Assembly (NCBI RefSeq): GCF_963676685.1
Contig: NC_092350.1
Coordinates: 9,033,307-9,097,306, forward strand
Direction: 5' to 3'
Length of the DNA: 64,000 nucleotides
Source: Mytilus edulis
Taxonomy: Eukaryota; Mollusca; Bivalvia; Mytilida; Mytilidae
Of the stretch, positions 63,801 through 64,000 are shown piece by piece; position 1 is the first letter of the stretch; each line of letters begins with the position of its first letter. The notes under the pieces were generated by a model, which searched no databases, was not told where the DNA came from, and saw nothing but the letters and a program-made list of their open reading frames with translations. The position numbers were made by a program, and so were the translations under genes.

Positions 63801-63833
63801 AAACAAACCAGGCAATATTGAATATCAAACGAG
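18763..63833 (+). CDS. Large secreted or surface protein with EGF-like and ~17 fibronectin-III-like modules (43 exons, 3' end outside window)
   Basis: Hand-built gene model. All 42 introns are GT-AG and the frame is open throughout 7,663 coding bases (2,554 codons, ending in phase 1). Residues 1-21 form a signal peptide (two Met, then a hydrophobic run ending near VLSA). Residues 42-240 are Cys-rich; residues 204-240 are a clear EGF-like domain ending CNCWHGFSGHHC. Residues 241-442 have no recognised fold. Residues 443 to about 2430 repeat a pattern typical of fibronectin III: a strand with hydrophobic-x-hydrophobic-x-W (for example LVWSGW, LSAYWEGF, ISAKWYGF) and later a strand like YxVTVxAxNxA. 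The linkers are often DGVxIDxSPPxxGxVxDG. N-glycosylation sequons are frequent. No transmembrane segment is seen after the signal peptide. The role is inferred only as extracellular adhesion, matrix or recognition. The gene continues beyond the right edge. Confidence 0.88.
19930..20019 (+). CDS. Exon 2
   Basis: Codes residues 42-71, with two cysteines (HVSCSFW, GRCTKH). Acceptor TTTACAG, donor GTACGT, phase 2 on both sides. Intron 2 (1,359 nt) holds an 18-20 base T run at about 20310 and nothing else I recognise. Confidence 0.78.
21379..21452 (+). CDS. Exon 3
   Basis: Codes residues 72-96, with the short Cys motif SCKSGWSNDKTNKACIYG, which resembles the end of an EGF-like or complement-type unit. 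Acceptor TTTATTAG, donor GTATGT, entering in phase 2 and leaving in phase 1. Intron 3 (696 nt) contains a fragment of the short dispersed repeat at 21818-21900. Confidence 0.78.
21818..21900 (+). repeat. Short dispersed repeat family S, 5' fragment
   Basis: GAGATGTTGTTTGATTGCAA and GACAACTATCCACCAAAATT match the 5' part of the family. Lies in intron 3. Confidence 0.55.
22149..22319 (+). CDS. Exon 4: EGF-like Cys-rich unit
   Basis: Codes residues 97-153. It has seven cysteines and ends CIGCHDGFYSDGPYC, the C-x-C...G-F/Y-x-G-x-x-C signature of an EGF-like domain in a variant form. It is flanked by phase-1 introns on both sides, the usual symmetric state for shuffled extracellular domains. Donor GTGAGT. 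Intron 4 (1,764 nt) carries repeated motifs of the type GGGCYAATACGGGRCGTT near 23437-23860. Confidence 0.85.
23437..23860. repeat. Locally repeated CAATACGGGACGTT / CACTTCCGG motif
   Basis: GGGCCAATACGGGACGTTTA plus CTTCCGG (23440) recurs as GGGCTAATACGGGGCGTTCA plus CTTCCGG (23641). Related pieces include GTATTGGCC at 23623 and 23752. Mixed orientation; function unknown. Confidence 0.5.
24084..24230 (+). CDS. Exon 5: Cys-rich unit
   Basis: Codes residues 154-202 with seven cysteines (ICPKITHCNHRRC, then HCEYC, then KTCE). It is 1-1 phase, like its neighbours, and probably a divergent EGF-like or related disulphide-rich module. Acceptor GATTTAG, donor GTATGT. Intron 5 (966 nt) is AT-rich with no feature recognised; a segment starting near 24450 (GGAGGCTCACGGGTAT) may be repetitive but has no second copy here. 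Confidence 0.82.
25197..25310 (+). CDS. Exon 6: EGF-like domain
   Basis: Codes residues 203-240 with seven cysteines. It is the most typical EGF-like unit of the gene, ending NCNCWHGFSGHHC. Phase 1 on both sides. Acceptor TTTTTAACAG, donor GTAAGT. Intron 6 (284 nt) contains a fragment of the short dispersed repeat (25445-25535). Confidence 0.87.
25445..25535 (+). repeat. Short dispersed repeat family S, 5' fragment
   Basis: GAAGATGTGGTAAGAGTTCC and GACGACTCTCCAATCAA in intron 6, just upstream of exon 7. Confidence 0.55.
25595..25870 (+). CDS. Exon 7: region of unknown fold
   Basis: Codes residues 241-332 and has no cysteine. Hydrophobic and charged residues alternate in a way that suggests beta strands (EIDIEISFKFPDL, HFVIDFKYGVVHASM). 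I do not recognise the domain; its place between the EGF-like units and the Fn3-like array suggests a distinct extracellular domain that continues into exons 8 and 9. Donor GTATTT is weaker than consensus. Intron 7 (1,684 nt) carries a 27 kb-type dispersed repeat. Confidence 0.82.
26985..27240 (+). repeat. Dispersed repeat family T, copy 3
   Basis: In intron 7. AACCAGGTTCAACCCACCAT and AAAATGTCCTGTACCAAGTC match the reverse complement of the copies at 11075 and 11541. It is preceded by a 30-base fragment of the reverse-transcriptase element tail (AAATTGAGAAAGGAAATGGG). Confidence 0.6.
27555..27684 (+). CDS. Exon 8: region of unknown fold, continued
   Basis: Codes residues 333-375, including two Cys (NYSCKIN, QKCAKP) and an N-glycosylation sequon (NYS). 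Acceptor TGTTTTAG, donor GTAATT, leaving in phase 2. The following intron 8 is the longest (3,374 nt) because a 2.7 kb repeat element is inserted in it. Confidence 0.78.
28250..30990. mobile_element. 2.7 kb inverted-repeat element with internal satellite
   Basis: The left end (28250-28290, with GTTCAATATTTACCAGATGG and GGTCGGTGCA) is matched in reverse complement by the right end (30950-30990, GCACCGGCCCAACCATCTGA and AATATTGAAC). The arms are about 38 bases. Inside lies a satellite array (28790-30720), and near each end are direct repeats of AAAGTCCTTGCCCATCT type. No transposase frame and no clear target duplication. It sits in intron 8. Confidence 0.7.
28790..30720. repeat. Satellite array, ~190 bp monomer with ~585 bp higher-order period
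   Basis: Monomers marked by TGGCATTCTGTAAGATCAAT occur near 28830, 29020, 29213, 29413, 29600, 29802, 29993, 30186, 30470 and 30668. Units three apart are almost identical (29213 and 29802, 29413 and 29993, 29600 and 30186), while neighbours differ clearly: a three-monomer higher-order repeat. The right end is degraded. Two near-identical minus-strand open frames come from this array and are not genes. Confidence 0.82.
31059..31257 (+). CDS. Exon 9: region of unknown fold, end
   Basis: Codes residues 376-442, with three sequons or near-sequons (NKT, NSS) and a Cys pair (HPCSVENSSCVEPP). The acceptor GTAATAAG is weak in pyrimidines but keeps the frame. Donor GTAAGT, phase 0. Intron 9 (893 nt) holds a well-preserved copy of the short dispersed repeat at 31364-31640. 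Confidence 0.74.
31364..31640 (+). repeat. Short dispersed repeat family S, well-preserved copy
   Basis: GATGTGGTATGATTGCCAAT, GACAACTATCCACAAGAGAC, ACTATAGGTCACCGTACGGC, CAACAATGAGCAAAGCCCAT, CAGCTATAAAAGGCCCCGA, then CTGACTTGGGACAGGCACAT. In intron 9. SINE-like in size and dispersal, but I see no clear RNA polymerase III promoter boxes. Confidence 0.75.
32151..32309 (+). CDS. Exon 10: Fn3-like module 1, first half
   Basis: Codes residues 443-495. It opens TNVTLVWSGWTDDLAGVHHY, the first clear W-x-G-W/F strand of the Fn3-like array. Phase 0 on both sides. Acceptor TTCTTGCAG, donor GTAAGT. Intron 10 (386 nt) shows nothing further. Confidence 0.86.
32696..33044 (+). CDS. Exon 11: Fn3-like module 1 end and module 2 start
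   Basis: Codes residues 496-611, the longest exon. It holds the YSAIITVYDKATN strand that closes module 1 and the LQVTWLDRF strand that opens module 2, followed by a charged Lys/Glu-rich stretch. Acceptor TATTGTAG, donor GTAAGT, phase 1. Intron 11 (1,413 nt) holds two reverse copies and one forward copy of the short dispersed repeat. Confidence 0.85.
33125..33240 (-). repeat. Short dispersed repeat family S, reverse copy
   Basis: Reverse complement of the 5' part: GAAGGCCGTACGGTGACCTA and GGTCTCTTGTG in intron 11. Confidence 0.6.
33535..33645 (-). repeat. Short dispersed repeat family S, second reverse copy
   Basis: GTGTTGAAGACCTTACTTTG and GGAGAGTTGTATCATTGGCA read as the reverse complement of a diverged S copy, in intron 11. 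Confidence 0.5.
34131..34425 (+). repeat. Short dispersed repeat family S, well-preserved copy
   Basis: Same block order as 31364-31640 (GTATGATTGCCAATAAGGCA, CCACAAGAGATCAAGTGACA, GGTCACTGTATGGCATTCAA, ACCGCATAGTCCGCTAC). It ends about 30 bp before exon 12, close to its acceptor. Confidence 0.72.
34458..34752 (+). CDS. Exon 12: Fn3-like module 2 end
   Basis: Codes residues 612-709. It contains the LDVTVRAYDILNK strand, then a linker TSAPIIERLWLSRGD in the place of the usual SPPxxGxVxDG. The donor GTAGGT lies inside an apparent TAG stop, which is removed by splicing; it leaves in phase 2. Intron 12 is 280 nt. Confidence 0.82.
35033..35159 (+). CDS. Exon 13: Fn3-like module 3, first part
   Basis: Codes residues 710-752 and opens IEWDGMDYDSGLNQVEW, a clear W-x-G...D-x-x-S-G module start. 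Acceptor TTTTCTAG, donor GTGAAT. Intron 13 (1,031 nt) contains a ~101 bp minisatellite between about 35540 and 36060. Confidence 0.85.
35540..36060. repeat. Minisatellite, ~101 bp unit, four to five copies
   Basis: CACTTCAAGGAAAAA...TTAGATTCATAAA starts near 35698, 35798 and 35899. It is followed each time by CATGGAAAATCTTAAGAC and CATCTCGAACCCAACCAAAA. Shorter degraded units lie on both sides. It sits in intron 13. Confidence 0.78.
36191..36424 (+). CDS. Exon 14: Fn3-like module 3, loop and strand
   Basis: Codes residues 753-830. It carries a Cys/His-rich insertion (PSCYCTMFHGCYHNH) that the other modules lack, then the strand DYFIEITVINNA. The insert may be an extra disulphide-bonded or metal-binding loop; only its composition is seen. 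Phase 0 on both sides. Intron 14 (1,073 nt) contains two dispersed repeats. Confidence 0.84.
36488..36705 (+). repeat. Dispersed repeat family R, long copy
   Basis: CTACCTCAGGCATAGATTAC, AGCGTCACTGATGAGTC, GTAGACGAAACGCGCGTC and TTCCTGGTATCTATGATGAG, in intron 14. The core matches 11293-11372 in reverse complement. Confidence 0.7.
36725..37130 (+). repeat. Short dispersed repeat family S, diverged long copy
   Basis: GTTGTGGTATGATTGCTAAG, then TAGGGCTTCAATGAAGAG, CTCCTGACTTGGACAGGC, and a second GGCTCCCGACTTGGGACAGG near 37073. It may be two partial copies joined. Intron 14. Confidence 0.5.
37498..37698 (+). CDS. Exon 15: linker and Fn3-like module 4, first half
   Basis: Codes residues 831-897. 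It begins with a model linker (IDVSPPHEGYVHDG) and continues into AHWEGFFDRESGVEFYQY. Phase 0 on both sides; acceptor TTTTGTAG, donor GTAAAA. Intron 15 (1,035 nt) shows nothing I recognise. Confidence 0.87.
38734..39008 (+). CDS. Exon 16: Fn3-like module 4 end, irregular module 5 start
   Basis: Codes residues 898-988. The strand YFVSVVAVNRAKESS and linker CSDGVIIMSTVPSVKD end module 4. Module 5 then starts with NGTVWLLDN, without the usual GF-D-x-x-S-G stretch. Donor GTACGT, phase 2. Intron 16 (521 nt) shows nothing I recognise. Confidence 0.84.
39530..39653 (+). CDS. Exon 17: irregular module 5 end
   Basis: Codes residues 989-1030, ending in the strand-like LHILAAVRKESQ. The expected SPPxxGxVxDG linker is absent before the next W strand in exon 18, so this module is truncated or an exon is missing from the model. 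Acceptor GTTATAG, donor GTACCA (weak). Intron 17 (1,559 nt) holds a long unexplained open frame at 40037-40564. Confidence 0.72.
40037..40564 (+). other. Unexplained 175-codon open frame in intron 17
   Basis: The longest uninterrupted open frame in the window that is not explained by the gene model. It has seven cysteines, two clustered as NGRNCVCYMPHCG, and two hydrophobic stretches near the C-terminal end (SIHFLLVIIAQ, VSFAVVLLAQ). It matches no protein family I know, has no Fn3 or linker motif, and contains a poly-A-like tract near its start. It could be a decayed transposon frame, a nested transcript or chance. Confidence 0.25.
41213..41431 (+). CDS. Exon 18: Fn3-like module 6
   Basis: Codes residues 1031-1103, opening LKMSWRSDIGDALMHDYEIG and ending in the strand FFVIIKSISKAA. 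Phase 0 on both sides; acceptor is a long T run plus AG, donor GTACTT. Intron 18 (846 nt) contains a tail copy of the reverse-transcriptase element. Confidence 0.82.
41450..41955 (-). mobile_element. Reverse-transcriptase element tail, copy D
   Basis: In intron 18. ACAACAACCCGACCAAAGAG, ATGCACTAGTTCAGTGA, AGGCCAGAGGCTTCTGACTT and CCTCTAGCCAATGCAG match the tail of copies A to C. It is interrupted at about 41636-41702 by a reverse fragment of the S repeat (GGGAAGTTGTCTCATTGGCA), a nested insertion or rearrangement. Confidence 0.72.
42278..42434 (+). CDS. Exon 19: linker and Fn3-like module 7, first half
   Basis: Codes residues 1104-1155. Linker IVDTTKPQFSGVKID, then FLIANWTTNAFEDPDDPYP. It leaves in phase 1 through donor GTAAAT. 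Intron 19 (429 nt) shows only a 26-base fragment of the element tail near 42476. Confidence 0.82.
42864..43147 (+). CDS. Exon 20: Fn3-like module 7, second half
   Basis: Codes residues 1156-1250, with a Cys pair (GKCKRTIPATC) and the strand YYFTIKATNLAGLS, followed by linker LPAKGIVIDV. Acceptor ATTACAG, donor GTATTA. Intron 20 (729 nt) shows nothing I recognise. Confidence 0.85.
43877..44074 (+). CDS. Exon 21: Fn3-like module 8, first half
   Basis: Codes residues 1251-1316; opens with an acidic lead and SLAVSWTGFAHPHENV. Phase 0 on both sides. Acceptor CCTTTTAG, donor GTATAT. Intron 21 (616 nt) shows nothing I recognise. Confidence 0.84.
44691..44820 (+). CDS. Exon 22: Fn3-like module 8, second half and linker
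   Basis: Codes residues 1317-1359; strand MYYVTVEARTRGGS, then linker SSDGVRVLDINQNLTG and NVWDG. Leaves in phase 1. Intron 22 (438 nt) shows nothing I recognise. Confidence 0.84.
45259..45293 (+). CDS. Exon 23: 35-base micro-exon
   Basis: Codes residues 1360-1371 (DAPDLNNSHHSQ), a polar spacer between modules 8 and 9 with one sequon (NNS). It joins phase 1 to phase 0, so skipping it would break the frame, which supports it as a constitutive exon. Acceptor TTTGCTAG, donor GTATGC. Intron 23 (696 nt) shows nothing I recognise. Confidence 0.7.
45990..46128 (+). CDS. Exon 24: Fn3-like module 9, first half
   Basis: Codes residues 1372-1417; DTRPKCKEDIAF, then TLNVYWTIPAVYNDYV. Acceptor CTTATAG, donor GTAAGT, phase 1. 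Intron 24 (379 nt) shows nothing I recognise. Confidence 0.83.
46508..46731 (+). CDS. Exon 25: Fn3-like module 9, second half and linker
   Basis: Codes residues 1418-1492; LKPGKSYRAVLKFCAEDICF strand with a Cys pair, then linker ISNPPSTGDIIVQIED. Phase 0 donor GTAAAA. Intron 25 (2,431 nt) is expanded by a 2.03 kb inverted-repeat element. Confidence 0.84.
47041..49067. mobile_element. 2.03 kb DNA transposon with ~55 bp inverted repeats and AATAA flanks
   Basis: The left end CACAGTGTAGATACTATTCT plus GTACGCTATCC...CGATTTTCGAAGCGA is matched in reverse complement by the right end TCGCTTCGAAAATCG...GGATAGCGTAC plus AGAATAGTATCTACACTGTG. AATAA is present on both sides (47036-47040 and 49068-49072), a probable five-base target duplication. 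No long open frame inside, so non-autonomous. A piece near 47968 (GTGACGGATCCAGAAAAAGG) resembles the end of another transposon and may be nested. Class not assigned. Lies in intron 25. Confidence 0.75.
49163..49321 (+). CDS. Exon 26: Fn3-like module 10, first half
   Basis: Codes residues 1493-1545; LIVTFEKMFDPDIDDHAEA, with Phe in place of the usual Trp, then VVYFYECALGDT. Phase 0 on both sides; donor GTATGC. Intron 26 is 250 nt. Confidence 0.82.
49572..49767 (+). CDS. Exon 27: Fn3-like module 10, second half
   Basis: Codes residues 1546-1610; strand KLNIRGYNKAGVWSTLS followed by a Cys-containing linker (TCYVQDGNSLIISNMVID). Acceptor TATTATTAG, donor GTGAGA, phase 1. Intron 27 (661 nt) shows nothing I recognise. 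Confidence 0.83.
50429..50683 (+). CDS. Exon 28: Fn3-like module 11, first half
   Basis: Codes residues 1611-1695. A charged GKKHDGYGRDIYLEENGRW lead, then IISATWPLLRHKNYTWAV. Phase 1 on both sides; acceptor ATCTCAG, donor GTGAGT. Intron 28 (763 nt) contains the 167 bp palindrome at 50778-50944. Confidence 0.85.
50778..50944. mobile_element. 167 bp foldback palindrome
   Basis: The arms of about 70 bases (left with GGAGATAAC, AAGCTCCGACGGCATCAATT, GGGGATTTGATGGTCGCAAA; right the reverse complement) surround a GC-rich centre, GGCGACGCGTTAGCGGAGAC. The match is near perfect apart from the first ~20 bases. A related palindromic piece (GCATCAATTGCCAATTGATG) lies at 51030-51050, so the family has more than one member here. 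Intron 28. Confidence 0.78.
51447..51667 (+). CDS. Exon 29: Fn3-like module 11, second half and linker
   Basis: Codes residues 1696-1769; RYIMCIYAPRKEIQ strand and a full linker CSDGVTVDLTPPTLGHVWIG. Acceptor ATTACAG, donor GTAAAA. Intron 29 (911 nt) carries a short tail fragment of the reverse-transcriptase element. Confidence 0.86.
51937..52110 (-). mobile_element. Reverse-transcriptase element tail, fragment H
   Basis: GGGAATGTGTCAAAAAGACA and CAACAATGGGTCTTCAACGC match the start of the tail in diverged form. In intron 29. Confidence 0.55.
52579..52684 (+). CDS. Exon 30: Fn3-like module 12, first part
   Basis: Codes residues 1770-1804; TTDIFVSWDSFTDVEEY. Acceptor is a T run plus AG, donor GTAAGC, phase 1. 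Intron 30 (675 nt) contains a fragment of the ACGCGCGTTT dispersed repeat near 53184-53245. Confidence 0.83.
53360..53476 (+). CDS. Exon 31: Fn3-like module 12, middle
   Basis: Codes residues 1805-1843; VHGLRLQNGHEYYATIRG gives the classic L-x-x-G-x-x-Y-x-x-x-V/I loop and strand of Fn3. Phase 1 on both sides. Intron 31 (608 nt) includes a fragment of a dispersed repeat with GCAGATCCTGATCCACATG near 53765. Confidence 0.84.
54085..54220 (+). CDS. Exon 32: Fn3-like module 12 end and linker
   Basis: Codes residues 1844-1888; ALDFAKRSATSSS, then linker VKIDGTPPGKSDRPITIEG. The donor GTTTGT is unusual but the junction to exon 33 restores the frame and a W-containing strand. Intron 32 (393 nt) shows nothing I recognise. 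Confidence 0.76.
54614..54794 (+). CDS. Exon 33: Fn3-like module 13, first half
   Basis: Codes residues 1889-1949; WRDVFLDKESGIDHYLWSIG, then GHAYFITVK. Acceptor TACTAAAG is weak. Donor GTAAAA, phase 0. Intron 33 (914 nt) shows nothing I recognise. Confidence 0.8.
55709..55985 (+). CDS. Exon 34: module 13 end, linker, module 14 start
   Basis: Codes residues 1950-2041; AVNRANLIS, linker YDMSPPIAGHVYDG, then LSAYWEGFYDPHSTIKSY and VSIGTRPKCED. This exon shows the full module-linker-module join most clearly. Donor GTAAGT, phase 1. Intron 34 (1,298 nt) shows nothing I recognise. Confidence 0.88.
57284..57470 (+). CDS. Exon 35: module 14 end and linker
   Basis: Codes residues 2042-2103; IRYYTTITACNTAEIC strand and linker SDGVIIDNSPPTQGIVLDG, the closest to consensus in the gene. 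Donor GTCAGT, phase 2. Intron 35 (1,604 nt) holds a short inverted-repeat element (58401-58527) and a dispersed repeat. Confidence 0.88.
58401..58527. mobile_element. Short nested inverted-repeat element (MITE-like)
   Basis: Outer arms GTTTATCGGTAATT (58401-58414) and AATTACCGATAAAC (58514-58527), and inner arms GCCTAATATTTT (58440-58451) and AAAATATTAGGC (58482-58493). In intron 35. Confidence 0.65.
58880..59022 (+). repeat. Dispersed repeat family R, diverged copy
   Basis: TTTGTAGGCGAAATGCACGT plus CTGGCGTAC and ATCTTGGTTTCTTAGATGAG match the R core with several substitutions. It ends about 50 bp before exon 36. Confidence 0.55.
59075..59286 (+). CDS. Exon 36: Fn3-like module 15, first half
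   Basis: Codes residues 2104-2174; ISAKWYGFTDPHSDIDKF, VGTKPGSDD, then RIYVTVKAYNKAG. Acceptor CACACAG, donor GTATGT, phase 1. Intron 36 (339 nt) shows nothing. Confidence 0.88.
59626..59858 (+). CDS. Exon 37: module 15 end, linker, module 16 start
   Basis: Codes residues 2175-2252; GFLIDDSPPLIKVKPY linker, then IQIHWEVEDKESYIQRQY. Acceptor TATGCAG, donor GTAAAT, phase 0. Intron 37 (321 nt) shows nothing. Confidence 0.87.
60180..60333 (+). CDS. Exon 38: module 16 end and linker
   Basis: Codes residues 2253-2303; NYTVKLIVCNGAKLC strand, then GIMIDSSPPTPG linker. Donor GTAAAT, phase 1. Intron 38 is 190 nt. Confidence 0.87.
60524..60702 (+). CDS. Exon 39: Fn3-like module 17, first half
   Basis: Codes residues 2304-2363; LWLSWLGFTDLHTGIDKY, VSLGSKYMTDD. 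Acceptor TTATTAG, donor GTAAAA, phase 0. Intron 39 is 204 nt. Confidence 0.87.
60907..61050 (+). CDS. Exon 40: Fn3-like module 17, second half
   Basis: Codes residues 2364-2411; one sequon (NQS) and the strand HVFVSVWAVNQ. Phase 0 on both sides. Intron 40 (1,415 nt) holds a tail copy of the reverse-transcriptase element (61475-61902) and a GATAA microsatellite. Confidence 0.84.
61475..61902 (-). mobile_element. Reverse-transcriptase element tail, copy E
   Basis: Close match to the tails of copies A and B: GGAAATGGGGAATGTGTCAA, CGCACCCGGAGGCGTCCTTC, AGGCCAGAGGCTCCTGACTT, AATGACAATAATACATAAAT. No coding part. In intron 40. Confidence 0.75.
62053..62075. repeat. GATAA microsatellite
   Basis: About four tandem GATAA units in intron 40. 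Confidence 0.7.
62466..62628 (+). CDS. Exon 41: end of Fn3-like array and six-Cys insert
   Basis: Codes residues 2412-2465. After IGLPSRMIHSQFKLV it has six cysteines in the spacing C-x4-C-x3-C-x-C-x6-C-x4-C, including GHCVCAAQGQRC. This looks like a small EGF-like or similar disulphide-rich unit placed after the last module. Acceptor ATTACAG, donor GTATTA, phase 1. Intron 41 (465 nt) shows nothing. Confidence 0.82.
63094..63238 (+). CDS. Exon 42
   Basis: Codes residues 2466-2513; VALAAKWHVVQAQGLRPLW, with no Cys. It looks like the start of a different beta-rich domain. Acceptor ATTTCAG, donor GTAAAT, phase 2. Intron 42 (473 nt) shows nothing. Confidence 0.8.
63712..63833 (+). CDS. Exon 43 (last exon in window; gene continues)
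   Basis: Codes residues 2514-2554; YEWTAGYTDKDEPEGVFD and DDVWHHAGQTNQAILN. The acceptor TTTAAG is weak but the join restores Trp-Tyr in frame. Donor GTAAAT at 63834, phase 1. The remaining 167 bases are the start of the next intron, with nothing recognised. Confidence 0.76.
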
Positions 63834-64000
63834 GTAAATTTTTGTACTATTAAATTAATCTTGAAATAAAGTATTCAATGTCATTAATATTACCAGAAAT
63901 TAATATCAAAATGATAATGACTATATGAAAAGGGAATCGTAATAGCCGCGGAATCGCGTGGACTTCCAAACATTACAAATGAGTAGTATTGACATTGGAC

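Overview
This window looks like AT-rich nuclear DNA (about two thirds A+T by eye) from a marine bivalve, most likely a mussel of the Mytilus type. The basis is the gene structure (many short exons with GT-AG introns) and several dispersed repeat families that I recognise from mytilid sequence. There is no bacterial-style gene organisation. The species call is inference.

Layout. Bases 1 to about 18,760 hold no gene that I can support. They carry repeats and mobile-element remains: three copies or fragments of one reverse-transcriptase element (861-1700 and 2993-4252 on the minus strand, 16336-17345 on the plus strand); a 1.43 kb terminal-inverted-repeat element flanked by TTA (14561-15994); tandem repeats at 279-422, 7744-8310 and 12893-13405; a short inverted-repeat element (12098-12421); and several short dispersed repeats.

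From 18,763 to the right edge the window is filled by one plus-strand gene. I rebuilt 43 coding exons by hand. Every junction is GT-AG and the reading frame stays open across all 42 introns, giving 2,554 codons before the gene runs out of the window. The predicted product starts with a signal peptide. It continues with a cysteine-rich, EGF-like region (exons 2-6), a region of unknown fold (exons 7-9), and about 17 tandem fibronectin-III-like modules (exons 10-41). Many modules are joined by a linker of the form DGVxID-x-SPPxxGxVxDG. A six-cysteine insert (exon 41) and a Trp-rich segment (exons 42-43) follow. The 3' end, any membrane anchor and the stop codon lie outside the window. I do not know a named protein with this architecture, so the gene is left without a symbol.

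The introns have collected repeats. Intron 8 holds a 2.7 kb inverted-repeat element filled with a ~190 bp satellite that shows a three-unit (~585 bp) higher-order period. Intron 25 holds a 2.03 kb inverted-repeat element flanked by AATAA on both sides. Intron 28 holds a near-perfect 167 bp palindrome. Intron 13 holds a ~101 bp minisatellite. Copies of a short dispersed repeat (GATGTGGTATGATTGCCAAT type) and tails of the reverse-transcriptase element occur in many others. No tRNA, rRNA or CRISPR feature was seen.
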